DNA of 18,139 nucleotides from JAVBMO01 sp031552355 (GTDB lineage Bacteria > Bacteroidota > Bacteroidia > Bacteroidales > P3): contig JAVBMO010000148.1 in assembly GCA_031552355.1 (NCBI GenBank), positions 1 through 18,139 on the forward strand. The letters run 5' to 3'. Positions 5,152-12,359 of the stretch are shown piece after piece (the stretch's first letter is position 1; every line of letters starts with the position of its first letter). Both the position numbers and the translations under genes were made by a program. Under the pieces are notes generated by a model. That model was not told where the DNA came from. It searched no databases and saw only the letters and a list, made by a program, of their open reading frames with translations.

Positions 5152-7596
5152 ATGGACTTGGAAAAGAAATTAGAATTTTCGCAAATCAAGGAATTACTTA
5201 CTTTAGAGTGTTTGAGTGAAGCCGGAAAACGCTTTGTTGAACAAATAAAATTCGGGACAAACTTTGAAAAAATAACCCAAAATCTTTCCGAAACAGAAGA
5301 ATTCCGGCTGATTTTGCTTTCGCCCGATGCCTTTCCTGCCCAAAACTATTTCGATCTTTCCGAGGAACTCAAACGTTTGCGGTTAGACGGTACACGCATC
5401 GACCAAGAGGCGCTTTTTGAGATGAAACTTTCACTGAGAACTATTGCCGATTGCCTACAATATTTCCTGAAAGAAAAAGAAATCCTGTATCCTTTGCTGA
5501 CTGTTGAAGCCCAAAAAATAGTTTTCAAAAAAGAAATTTTAAAACGGGCAGACCAAATTATTGACGACAAAGGGCATATTCCCGACAATGCTTCGCCGGA
5601 ACTTTACGATATTCGCAAATCCATTGTCCGCACAACGATTGCCATTGACAGGAAAATTGCCAAAATTTTTGGGCAAGCCAAAAAAGAAAATTGGACTCCA
5701 CCCGATGCCGAAATCAATATCCGAAACGGACGAATGGTTATTCCGCTGATTAACACACATCGCCGTAAAATACAGGGTTTTATTCAGGATGAATCGGCAA
5801 CACGCCAAACAATTTATGTTGAACCCATAGAAATTGTCGAACTTAACAACGAACTTCGCGAATTGGAATTTGCCGAACGCAGGGAGATAGATAAAATATT
5901 GTTAGAATTTTCGGATTTAATCCGTCCTCACATCAGCGATTTATTGAATGCCTATTGGTTTCTCGGAAAAATGGATTTTTTGCGCGCCAAAGCCCGTTTT
6001 GCACTTAAAATCAATGCTGTTAAACCGGTTCTTTCAAATATTCAAACCATTGGATGGCTGAATGCACGCCATCCGTTACTTTATTTGTCTTTGCAAAAAC
6101 AACACAAGGAAGTTGTTCCGCTGACGGTTTCTTTAACCAAAGAAAAATCCATTTTAATTATTTCGGGCCCCAATGCCGGTGGAAAATCTGTTTGTTTGAA
6201 AACCATCGGACTGCTGCAATATATGTTGCAATGCGGCTTACTGATTCCTGTCAAAGAAATTTCCGAATGTGGTATTTTCGACAAAATTTTCATTGATATT
6301 GGTGATGAGCAATCCATTGAAAACGACTTGAGCACCTACAGTTCACATTTGCTGAACATGAAACGCTTGGTGGAAAACGCCAACCATAAAACGCTTTTTC
6401 TTATCGATGAAATGGGAAGCGGCACCGAACCTGTGGCCGGAGGTGCCATTGCCGAAGCCATTTTGGAAACCCTGAATGCAAAACATTCTTTTGGCGTAGC
6501 CACCACACACTATGCAAACCTGAAACTTTTGGCCGACCGCTATTCAAGCATTTTGAACGGCGCCATGCTTTTCGATACCGAAAATCTTCAGCCGCTTTAT
6601 AAACTTTCTGTTGGAAAACCCGGAAGTTCATTCGCTTTTGAAATTGCAAAAAAAATCGGTTTGCCTGAAAACGTATTGAAACAAGCTTCGGAAAAAGTGG
6701 GCAGTTCGCATCTGAGTTTCGAACAACAACTGCAAACGCTTGAGGTAGAAAAACGTCAAACCCAGCAAAAGCAAGAGGAACTGAAAGTTGCCGACGAATT
6801 TTTGAACGAAATGATTCAAAAATACCAATTATTAAGTGCAAAAATCGAAAACCAGAAAACGGAAATCATTCAAAAAGCCAAAGCCGAAGCCAAACAGATT
6901 ATTTTGGATTCGAACAAAAAAATCGAAAATACCATTGCCGAAATAAAAAGCCACCAAGCGGAAAAGGAATTTACTCAAAATGTACGCAAAGAATTAAACG
7001 AGTTTGTCGAAGAATTGTCAAAACCTTTGCCCGTTGTGGAATTTCCTGCTGAAAATGAAATTTTTCCTGCCAAAAAGAAAGACAAATCCAAAACCCCAAA
7101 ACCTGAAAAACCTCAAAATCTTGGCCCCATTTCCGTTGGCGATATTGTTCAGATAGCAAACAGCAATACGTATGTCGAAGTGATTGCCATTAAAGGCAAA
7201 AAAGCCGAAATTTCGAGCCATTCCATGAAAATGGAAGTTCCTTTGGATACTTTGATAAAAACCGGAAAACAAAAAATTCCGACCGTAAAATCCGAAGCAA
7301 CAGAACGTTTTCATAATTCGGTAATGGATTCCATCAACCAGAAAAAGGCTGTGTTTTCGCCTCAAGTCGATTTGCGCGGCAAACGGGTCGAAGAAGCCCT
7401 GTCTATAGTGAAAAACCTTTTGGATGAAGCCGTTTTGCTGGCTGAAAAAGAATTAATACTTTTGCACGGAAAAGGAAACGGCGTTTTGCGCCATGTTATT
7501 CGTGAATATCTTCAGGCACAGCCCGAAGTAGAACGTTTTCACAGCGAACATGTGGAACGTGGCGGCGACGGCATTACCATTGTAAAATTGAAATAG
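5152..7596 (+). CDS. mutS2: MutS2 family ATPase with C-terminal Smr domain
   Basis: This 814-residue protein has the full MutS2 layout: an N-terminal core/lever region, an ATPase domain with Walker A GPNAGGKS (339-346), Walker B LFLIDE (415-420) followed by MGSGTEP, and TTHY (451-454). A long Gln/Lys/Glu-rich coiled coil (about 520-620) and a charged linker (640-656) follow. The C-terminal Smr nuclease-like domain (about 738-814) has DLRG (740-743) and HGKGNG (772-777). In other bacteria MutS2 suppresses recombination or splits collided ribosomes (then called RqcU). The sequence cannot tell which applies here. The ATG at 5152 follows a clear promoter. The gene is divergent from the toxin-antitoxin operon and its promoter lies beside a HipB-type operator. 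No truncation is seen. Confidence 0.96.
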   Translation: MDLEKKLEFSQIKELLTLECLSEAGKRFVEQIKFGTNFEKITQNLSETEEFRLILLSPDAFPAQNYFDLSEELKRLRLDGTRIDQEALFEMKLSLRTIADCLQYFLKEKEILYPLLTVEAQKIVFKKEILKRADQIIDDKGHIPDNASPELYDIRKSIVRTTIAIDRKIAKIFGQAKKENWTPPDAEINIRNGRMVIPLINTHRRKIQGFIQDESATRQTIYVEPIEIVELNNELRELEFAERREIDKILLEFSDLIRPHISDLLNAYWFLGKMDFLRAKARFALKINAVKPVLSNIQTIGWLNARHPLLYLSLQKQHKEVVPLTVSLTKEKSILIISGPNAGGKSVCLKTIGLLQYMLQCGLLIPVKEISECGIFDKIFIDIGDEQSIENDLSTYSSHLLNMKRLVENANHKTLFLIDEMGSGTEPVAGGAIAEAILETLNAKHSFGVATTHYANLKLLADRYSSILNGAMLFDTENLQPLYKLSVGKPGSSFAFEIAKKIGLPENVLKQASEKVGSSHLSFEQQLQTLEVEKRQTQQKQEELKVADEFLNEMIQKYQLLSAKIENQKTEIIQKAKAEAKQIILDSNKKIENTIAEIKSHQAEKEFTQNVRKELNEFVEELSKPLPVVEFPAENEIFPAKKKDKSKTPKPEKPQNLGPISVGDIVQIANSNTYVEVIAIKGKKAEISSHSMKMEVPLDTLIKTGKQKIPTVKSEATERFHNSVMDSINQKKAVFSPQVDLRGKRVEEALSIVKNLLDEAVLLAEKELILLHGKGNGVLRHVIREYLQAQPEVERFHSEHVERGGDGITIVKLK

Positions 7597-7704
7597 TACT
7601 TTTAAAATGCCTGTTTTATACCAATTTTTAAAAATCGGCGTTACTTTTTGAAATAAAATCCGTCTAATAGTTAAGAAGATCAATCAAAATTTAGGAATAA
7701 TTAT

Positions 7705-8112
7705 ATGAAAAAATCAATCAAAATTTTTATTGTTTTGGGCATGATTGCCATTTGCGGTGTATTAACCACACACGTTTTGGCACAAAACACCCCTTCGGCA
7801 AAAGTAACCGAGGCCAGCGATGCAGGTTTCATACAAAGTGTGAGTAAAGGCATTGTTGTTGTCGATTTTTGGGCTACATGGTGCAGGCCCTGCCGCACGC
7901 AAGGCCCCATTTTTGAAGAAGTGGCCGGAGAAGTCGGCTCAAAAGCCAAATTCATGAAATTGGATGTGGATAAAAATAAAACCACTGCTCAAAAATACAG
8001 TGTTTCGTCCATTCCGACCATCATTATTTTCAAAAATGGAAAAGAGGTAAGCCGTTTGGTGGGACTTACTTCCAAAGAAATTCTGACTAAAGAAATTCAA
8101 AAATATTTGTAA
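7705..8112 (+). CDS. Periplasmic thioredoxin-like protein
   Basis: This 135-residue protein has a signal peptide (1-26, cleavage after VLA) followed by a single thioredoxin domain. The active site is FWATWCRPC with Cys60 and Cys63, and the cis-proline is Pro104 in SIPT. Cys17 inside the signal peptide is preceded by Ile, so it is not a lipobox. The protein is probably a periplasmic disulfide reductase or isomerase. The CxxC reads CRPC rather than the thioredoxin-standard CGPC, which would be expected to shift the redox potential. It is short and lacks the AhpC/TSA extension of TlpA/ResA proteins. A TACTTTTTG stretch upstream resembles, but does not match, the -7 box. A strong terminator follows the stop. 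Confidence 0.93.
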   Translation: MKKSIKIFIVLGMIAICGVLTTHVLAQNTPSAKVTEASDAGFIQSVSKGIVVVDFWATWCRPCRTQGPIFEEVAGEVGSKAKFMKLDVDKNKTTAQKYSVSSIPTIIIFKNGKEVSRLVGLTSKEILTKEIQKYL

Positions 8113-8135
8113 TTTTTAAAAATAATCGAAAGTTG

Positions 8136-8175
8136 AAAAAACCCTAATAAAGTTCCGGCTTTGTTGGGGTTTTTT
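8136..8175 (+). terminator. Intrinsic terminator of the thioredoxin gene
   Basis: The two 17-nt arms (8136-8152 and 8159-8175) pair throughout as RNA, with two G-U wobbles, around a 6-nt loop TTCCGG. The structure begins with six A, contains a CCC/GGG step and ends in six T. It lies 23 bp after the stop at 8112. The A/T symmetry would also allow termination in the opposite direction. Confidence 0.85.
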
Positions 8176-8210
8176 GAAATCCTTAAACTTTTTCAACAAC
8201 AAAAAACCTC

Positions 8211-8444
8211 AGAGGTTGTTTTAAATTTCGTTATGCAATTTATATATTTCAAGATATTGCCGCTATGCGGCTTTAATAGATGTAGATTTTATTATTTGCT
8301 ACAAAGATTACGCAGCTATGCCGCTTTTAAGCCACAGCGTGGCGACATCTTTGTAGAATATTTGTAATGTATTGATTTAAAAGCAACGTAGTTGCGGCAT
8401 CTTTTTTATTTGTATTTTATTTCATGAAAATTTAAACAACCTCT
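8211..8444. repeat. MITE-like intergenic element with terminal inverted repeats
   Basis: Left end AGAGGTTGTTTTAAATTT (8211-8228) is matched by the reverse complement of the right end, AGAGGTTGTTTAAATTTT (8444-8427): 11 identical bases, a 1-bp indel, then AAATTT. Inside are hairpins GCCGC-TAT-GCGGC (8259-8271), the 10-bp pair CTACAAAGAT (8299-8308) / ATCTTTGTAG (8347-8356) enclosing GCCAC-AGC-GTGGC (8331-8343), and GCAAC-GTA-GTTGC (8383-8395). The sequence GCG-A/G-CATCTTT occurs twice. There is no coding potential and no clear target-site duplication. This accounts for most of the 337-bp gap between the thioredoxin and exonuclease genes. Confidence 0.55.
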
Positions 8445-8449
8445 CATCC

Positions 8450-9145
8450 ATGAATATTTCAGAAATCCCCCTGCATAAAATTTTGTTTTTGGACATTGAA
8501 ACCGTTCCCGAAAGCCGATTTTACAATACGCTTCCCGAAAAAATACAATTGCTTTGGGCAAAAAAAGCAGAACAACTCTGGAAATACAATCCGGGAAAAG
8601 AAGAGGAATTTTCGCCGGAAAAAATCTATGAACGTGCCGGAATTTATGCCGAATTTGGGAAAATCATTTGCATTTCGTTTGCGCATTGCCGGAATGGCGA
8701 AGTGCGTGTTTCTTCATTTTCGGGCGAAGAAAAGAAAATTCTTGCCGATTTTGCACAACTATTGAACAAGCATTTTCCCCCCGAAAAATATGTACTTTGC
8801 GCACACAATGGCAAGGAATTTGATTTCCCGTATATTGCACGGCGCATGATTGTAAACGATATTAAAATTCCGGAAATACTTCGCCTGCAAAACAAAAAAC
8901 CGTGGGAAATTCCTCATATAGATACTTTGGATTTGTGGAAATTCGGCGATTACAAGCACTATACTTCTTTGGAACTTTTGGCTGCCATTTTCGATATTCC
9001 CACACCAAAAGACGATATGGATGGAAGCAAGGTTGCACAGGTTTATTGGGAAGACGATGATTTGCAGAGAATTGTAAGCTATTGCGAAAAAGATGTGCGA
9101 ACATTGGTAGAAATCTATAAAAAAATGGCACAAATAAACGGATAA
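8450..9145 (+). CDS. DnaQ-like (PolB exo2-type) 3'-5' exonuclease
   Basis: This 231-residue protein is a stand-alone RNase H-fold exonuclease of the predicted PolB-like 3'-5' exonuclease family. The three exonuclease motifs are present: Exo I LDIET (Asp15, Glu17), Exo II HNGKEFDFPY (119-128, Asp125) and Exo III YCEKD (211-215, Asp215, the Tyr variant). These four acidic residues would bind two metal ions. No polymerase domain is attached. It may act in DNA repair or RNA processing, but its substrate is not evident from sequence. The ATG at 8450 is only 5 bp after the end of the repeat element, so its leader and possibly its promoter come from that element. No perfect TAnnTTTG box was found upstream. 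Confidence 0.92.
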   Translation: MNISEIPLHKILFLDIETVPESRFYNTLPEKIQLLWAKKAEQLWKYNPGKEEEFSPEKIYERAGIYAEFGKIICISFAHCRNGEVRVSSFSGEEKKILADFAQLLNKHFPPEKYVLCAHNGKEFDFPYIARRMIVNDIKIPEILRLQNKKPWEIPHIDTLDLWKFGDYKHYTSLELLAAIFDIPTPKDDMDGSKVAQVYWEDDDLQRIVSYCEKDVRTLVEIYKKMAQING

Positions 9146-9151
9146 CTTTCT

Positions 9152-9159
9152 TATATTTG
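9152..9159 (+). promoter_or_regulatory. Predicted promoter of the secreted PKD protein, -7 box
   Basis: TATATTTG is an exact TAnnTTTG match just after the exonuclease stop. It implies a leader of about 80 nt. No convincing -33 TTTG is seen. Confidence 0.45.
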
Positions 9160-9246
9160 CAAATCAAACGAATACGATTATTTTATTTTAGCGAGACAAC
9201 ATTATCCTCATTTTTCGGGTTTTTTGGATAAATCCGGCAGAATTAA

Positions 9247-11928
9247 ATGAATAATTTATACAAAATGAAAACTATTTTTAGAAATATTACCCTTTGCCTT
9301 TTCTTAGTAAGCCCTTTTTTTCTGAATGCACAAGGAACAGGATGTAATAATTTTGATTTTTCCAGAGGATTTTCGAACTGGAAAGGAAGAACAGGAGAGT
9401 ATTCTTCAGGCGCAGGAGACACCGTCCCTATTTTTAAATGGACGGAAGTAGAAATTCCTTCTAATGATCTTTCAAATGTACGTGGGAATTACAATTGCCA
9501 CTATGATGATATCGAGGAGGGAGACAGAAGTTTTTATACTTTTAACAGAGCTACTATCGGCGAACTGATGGATGCTTATGCTCCTTCGCTACCTAAAATA
9601 CCCGATGGCTCAGATTATTCTGCTCGTATTGGGAATAGTTGTGGCTGGCACCAATGCGATGGTTTAACCTATGAGTATTCTCCTATTCTGGGCAAATCAG
9701 ATCTATTAATTCTAAAATATGCGATGGTATTGATGTCTCCACATCCAGGTGAAGGAACTGCAAACCCTACATTTGATATTAAAGTAACGGTTAAGGAAAA
9801 AACCCCTGGCCAAAATTATGACAAATATATATCCCGTCCTGATTTAGGATGTGCATCCTTGACTATTGCTGCGGATTCTAAAAATACAGGTACTCTTTTG
9901 AAAAAATCTCCAATTAAAGTAGATGGATATGATATTGTTTACCGTGATTGGGCTACAATTGGTATGGACTTAAGAAATTTTGTTGGAGAAGATGTCCGTG
10001 TAGAAATCTCCTCCAGTGACTGTAAATACCAAGAACATTTTGGCTATGCCTATTTTACAGGAACTTGCACAGGAATGAAAATTGCCACAACCGGGTGTCC
10101 TTTAGAAGAAGGGATTGTTACTTATGCCCAAGCGCCGGAAGGATTCAGATACGAATGGTATTATGCTGATGCTTCGGGATCAAATCCTGATTTGTCAAAA
10201 GACCTTTTAGGCACCGAACAAAGTTTACCTGTCCGTGAATCCTATTTTGGTCCCGGCCAACAAGATCTTCGTCTTATTTGTATAACATCCTCTCTTACAG
10301 GACCGTGTAAGCCATCTGTTCCTGTAGATATTACAAATTTCAAACCAGTTCTTAGTTTCAGTGATACTGTAAATTGCCTGCAGGAAATCACTTTCAAATC
10401 CACCGCAAGGCCTGCACAACCTTCCGGTTATTTCCCTAGAATTCTGAATGATAAATCTTATTTTTGGGATTTTGGAGATGGGGAGGTTGTTACAGGGCCG
10501 GGTGTGCAAAATCATACCCATAAATATATCAATCCGGGAACTTATGAGGTTAGCCTTAGCACAACAGCTCAATACATTTCAGTCCCCAGACCGGGATCTC
10601 CTATAGATACTATAACCTGTGGTTCTATTCTAATTAAACAAATCTATGTTCCGGAAACACCCAACCCAAGCATAAGCCCTTTGGAGGTTTGCCAAGGCGA
10701 GCCTGTAGATATCAGAGCTATGGGGGGAAATCCTGCCTTTGCAGCAGAGCAACCCTATACTTATCAATGGGTAGGTGAGCCTGCCGGTTCTACTGTAACT
10801 GGAAGCACTCTTTCCGCCACATTTAATGCAGATACTCCTATAAAAGTAATTGCTACTCACGATAGTACAGGATGCAAAGATTCCGTAACAAGAACAATTG
10901 TGGCCATGGAATATCCTAAAATTCAAATTACAGCAACACCGTCTCCGTCTATTTGTTATGGAAATTCTGTAAATATCAATGCCACTTCTTCAAATGGCGT
11001 GTCTTATACATGGACAAATGATAAAGATTTCTTATGGTGGAAAGATAGTCCAAGTCTTCGGGAAAAACCTTTGGAAACAACAACTTATACAGTTTCTGTA
11101 GCCAATAGGATTGGTTGTACATCTTCGGATTATATTACCATTTCTGTTATGAAACCTGTTATTTCTATTTCTTCCACAGATACTTGTGCAGGCGATGTGG
11201 TTGTGCTGTCTGCCACAGGCGCGGAATTTTATGAGTGGACTGCGGAGCCGGGAGATCCAAGTTTGACGGAATCCAATAGATACGATGCAACTATTTCTGT
11301 TACCCCATCTCAAACCACTAATTACAAATTAGTGGGTGGAAGTAATATCAGTGGATGTAAAACAGTTCCTTTTGACAATGTTGTAAAAATATCGCCTTAT
11401 CCTGTGCCCCAATTTGATGTCATTCCGGCTTATATAGATTTTGCAAATCCAACAATCAATTTGCGGGACAAATCGACTTATGGCGCCTCTCGCGAATGGA
11501 TTTTTGAAGACGGTGCTTATTACACAACTGCAAATGTAAACCACAAATTCAATGCTCAGGATTTGACAAAAGATTCAACACTTGTTATCTTGAAGTCGTA
11601 CAATGCATTAGGCTGTCTTACTACTTTAGAAAGGAATATTCCTGTGGAAATGTTTACTTTGTGGGCTCCGAACGCATTTACACCCAAAAAATCGCCGAAC
11701 GAAATCTTTAAATTGTATTCTAAAAACGATTTTTCTGAATTCGATTTGAGAATTTACGATCGTTGGGGACAAGAAGTTTTTGCGGCAAAGGATGTTAATA
11801 CTGCTTGGGATGGTACTAAGGGCGGAAAAGATTTGCCTGTCGGCGCTTATTCTTGGCGTGTAAACTATAAATTTACTATAAGCGATCGTTTGTATCAAAA
11901 AAGCGGTGTAGTGAATTTGATTCGCTAA
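9247..11928 (+). CDS. Secreted PKD/Ig-like protein with gliding-motility (T9SS type B) C-terminal domain
   Basis: This 893-residue protein begins with a signal peptide ending near FLNAQ (residue 29). An N-terminal module with NFDFSRGFSNW and several Cys follows. A PKD domain spans about 370-455 with YFWDFGDG (405-412). Ig-like/PKD-like beta repeats then cover roughly 470-715, each with a paired Cys pattern, and a further PKD-like segment with EWIFEDG lies before 795. Residues about 801-893 match the gliding motility-associated C-terminal domain: WAPNAFTP, IYDRWGQEVF, AWDGT, LPVGAY, ending VVNLIR. This is the type B sorting signal used for export by the type IX secretion system and cell-surface attachment. 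The ligand is unknown, though adhesion is a fair guess. ATG at 9265 (MKTIFRN) is an equally good start and gives a tighter signal peptide. No T9SS component gene is in the window. Confidence 0.92.
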   Translation: MNNLYKMKTIFRNITLCLFLVSPFFLNAQGTGCNNFDFSRGFSNWKGRTGEYSSGAGDTVPIFKWTEVEIPSNDLSNVRGNYNCHYDDIEEGDRSFYTFNRATIGELMDAYAPSLPKIPDGSDYSARIGNSCGWHQCDGLTYEYSPILGKSDLLILKYAMVLMSPHPGEGTANPTFDIKVTVKEKTPGQNYDKYISRPDLGCASLTIAADSKNTGTLLKKSPIKVDGYDIVYRDWATIGMDLRNFVGEDVRVEISSSDCKYQEHFGYAYFTGTCTGMKIATTGCPLEEGIVTYAQAPEGFRYEWYYADASGSNPDLSKDLLGTEQSLPVRESYFGPGQQDLRLICITSSLTGPCKPSVPVDITNFKPVLSFSDTVNCLQEITFKSTARPAQPSGYFPRILNDKSYFWDFGDGEVVTGPGVQNHTHKYINPGTYEVSLSTTAQYISVPRPGSPIDTITCGSILIKQIYVPETPNPSISPLEVCQGEPVDIRAMGGNPAFAAEQPYTYQWVGEPAGSTVTGSTLSATFNADTPIKVIATHDSTGCKDSVTRTIVAMEYPKIQITATPSPSICYGNSVNINATSSNGVSYTWTNDKDFLWWKDSPSLREKPLETTTYTVSVANRIGCTSSDYITISVMKPVISISSTDTCAGDVVVLSATGAEFYEWTAEPGDPSLTESNRYDATISVTPSQTTNYKLVGGSNISGCKTVPFDNVVKISPYPVPQFDVIPAYIDFANPTINLRDKSTYGASREWIFEDGAYYTTANVNHKFNAQDLTKDSTLVILKSYNALGCLTTLERNIPVEMFTLWAPNAFTPKKSPNEIFKLYSKNDFSEFDLRIYDRWGQEVFAAKDVNTAWDGTKGGKDLPVGAYSWRVNYKFTISDRLYQKSGVVNLIR

Positions 11929-11937
11929 TAATTTTAG

Positions 11938-12124
11938 AACCTGTTTAAAATTTATTGCCGTCTGCTTTAGCTGACGGAATTTTGAATTGTGAACAACATT
12001 TTGGGCTTTAGCCTAACTAAAAAAGTGAAAATGTTTGGCTAAAACCGTTTAGTTCGGTTTGTATTTTAGTCCGTTGCTTAAAAGCAACGGCAATGACCGA
12101 TGTTGTTTATAAATTTAAGCAGTT
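11938..12124. repeat. Intergenic hairpin-rich element with imperfect terminal inverted repeats
   Basis: The left end AACCTGTTTAAAATTTAT (11938-11955) resembles the reverse complement of the right end, AACTGCTTAAATTTATA (12124-12108). A second perfect pair is AACAACAT (11992-11999) / ATGTTGTT (12100-12107). Between them lie CCGTC...GACGG (11958-11962/11973-11977), GGC-TTTA-GCC (12004-12013), AAACCG...CGGTTT (12042-12047/12055-12060) and the 9-bp-arm hairpin at 12071-12090 (CCGTTGCTT/AAGCAACGG). There is no open frame of note. It starts 10 bp after the PKD-protein stop and could also act as its terminator. It fills the first part of the 431-bp gap before dnaE. Confidence 0.5.
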
Positions 12125-12138
12125 GCTTAATCTATTTT

Positions 12139-12177
12139 AAGAAATCCAATTCCATTTTATTTGGAATTGGATTTCTT
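12139..12177. terminator. Probable terminator hairpin before dnaE
   Basis: A perfect 16-bp inverted repeat (12139-12154 and 12162-12177) with a 7-nt loop TTTTATT. The core is GAAATCCAATTCCA and its complement. The stem is AT-rich and the 3' tail CTTTAAA is a poor U-tract, so termination efficiency is uncertain. The position between two same-direction genes fits a terminator for the upstream unit. Confidence 0.6.
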
Positions 12178-12256
12178 CTTTAAACCCGCGTCATTATTTC
12201 CAAAGGGTGTTTTGTTCATATCTTTTTCTTTCGAAAAAGTTTTTGCTGAAACAATT

Positions 12257-12288
12257 TTTGTATTTTTACATATTCGGTTTTATGTTCG
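12257..12288 (+). promoter_or_regulatory. Candidate dnaE promoter
   Basis: TTTG at 12257-12260 is followed, after exactly 20 bp, by TATGTTCG (12281-12288), one mismatch from TAnnTTTG. It would give a leader of about 65 nt before the ATG at 12360. Nothing else is visible between 12178 and 12359. Confidence 0.35.
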
Positions 12289-12359
12289 TTTTTCTCCTTT
12301 TTTCATTCGCATTAAAGGAGTTTCGAATATTTCGTTAATTTCAAATTTCACTCATTTAT

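Noticed and set aside
7597..7704. A terminator after mutS2 around the AATTTTTAAAAATC palindrome
   Set aside because: The stem is short and only A-T, with no U-tract after it. It is indistinguishable from AT-rich background.
8161..8367. A 68-codon plus-strand frame after the thioredoxin gene
   Set aside because: It starts inside the terminator and reads through the hairpins of the repeat element. The composition is not protein-like.
8259..8395. A CRISPR array or tRNA-like structure in the hairpin-rich gap
   Set aside because: The hairpins differ in sequence and have no regular repeat-spacer period. No cloverleaf with conserved T-loop bases can be built.
9247..11928. A type IX secretion locus
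   Set aside because: Only a cargo protein with the type B sorting domain is present. No porin, PorU-like protease or Gld/Spr component lies in the window.
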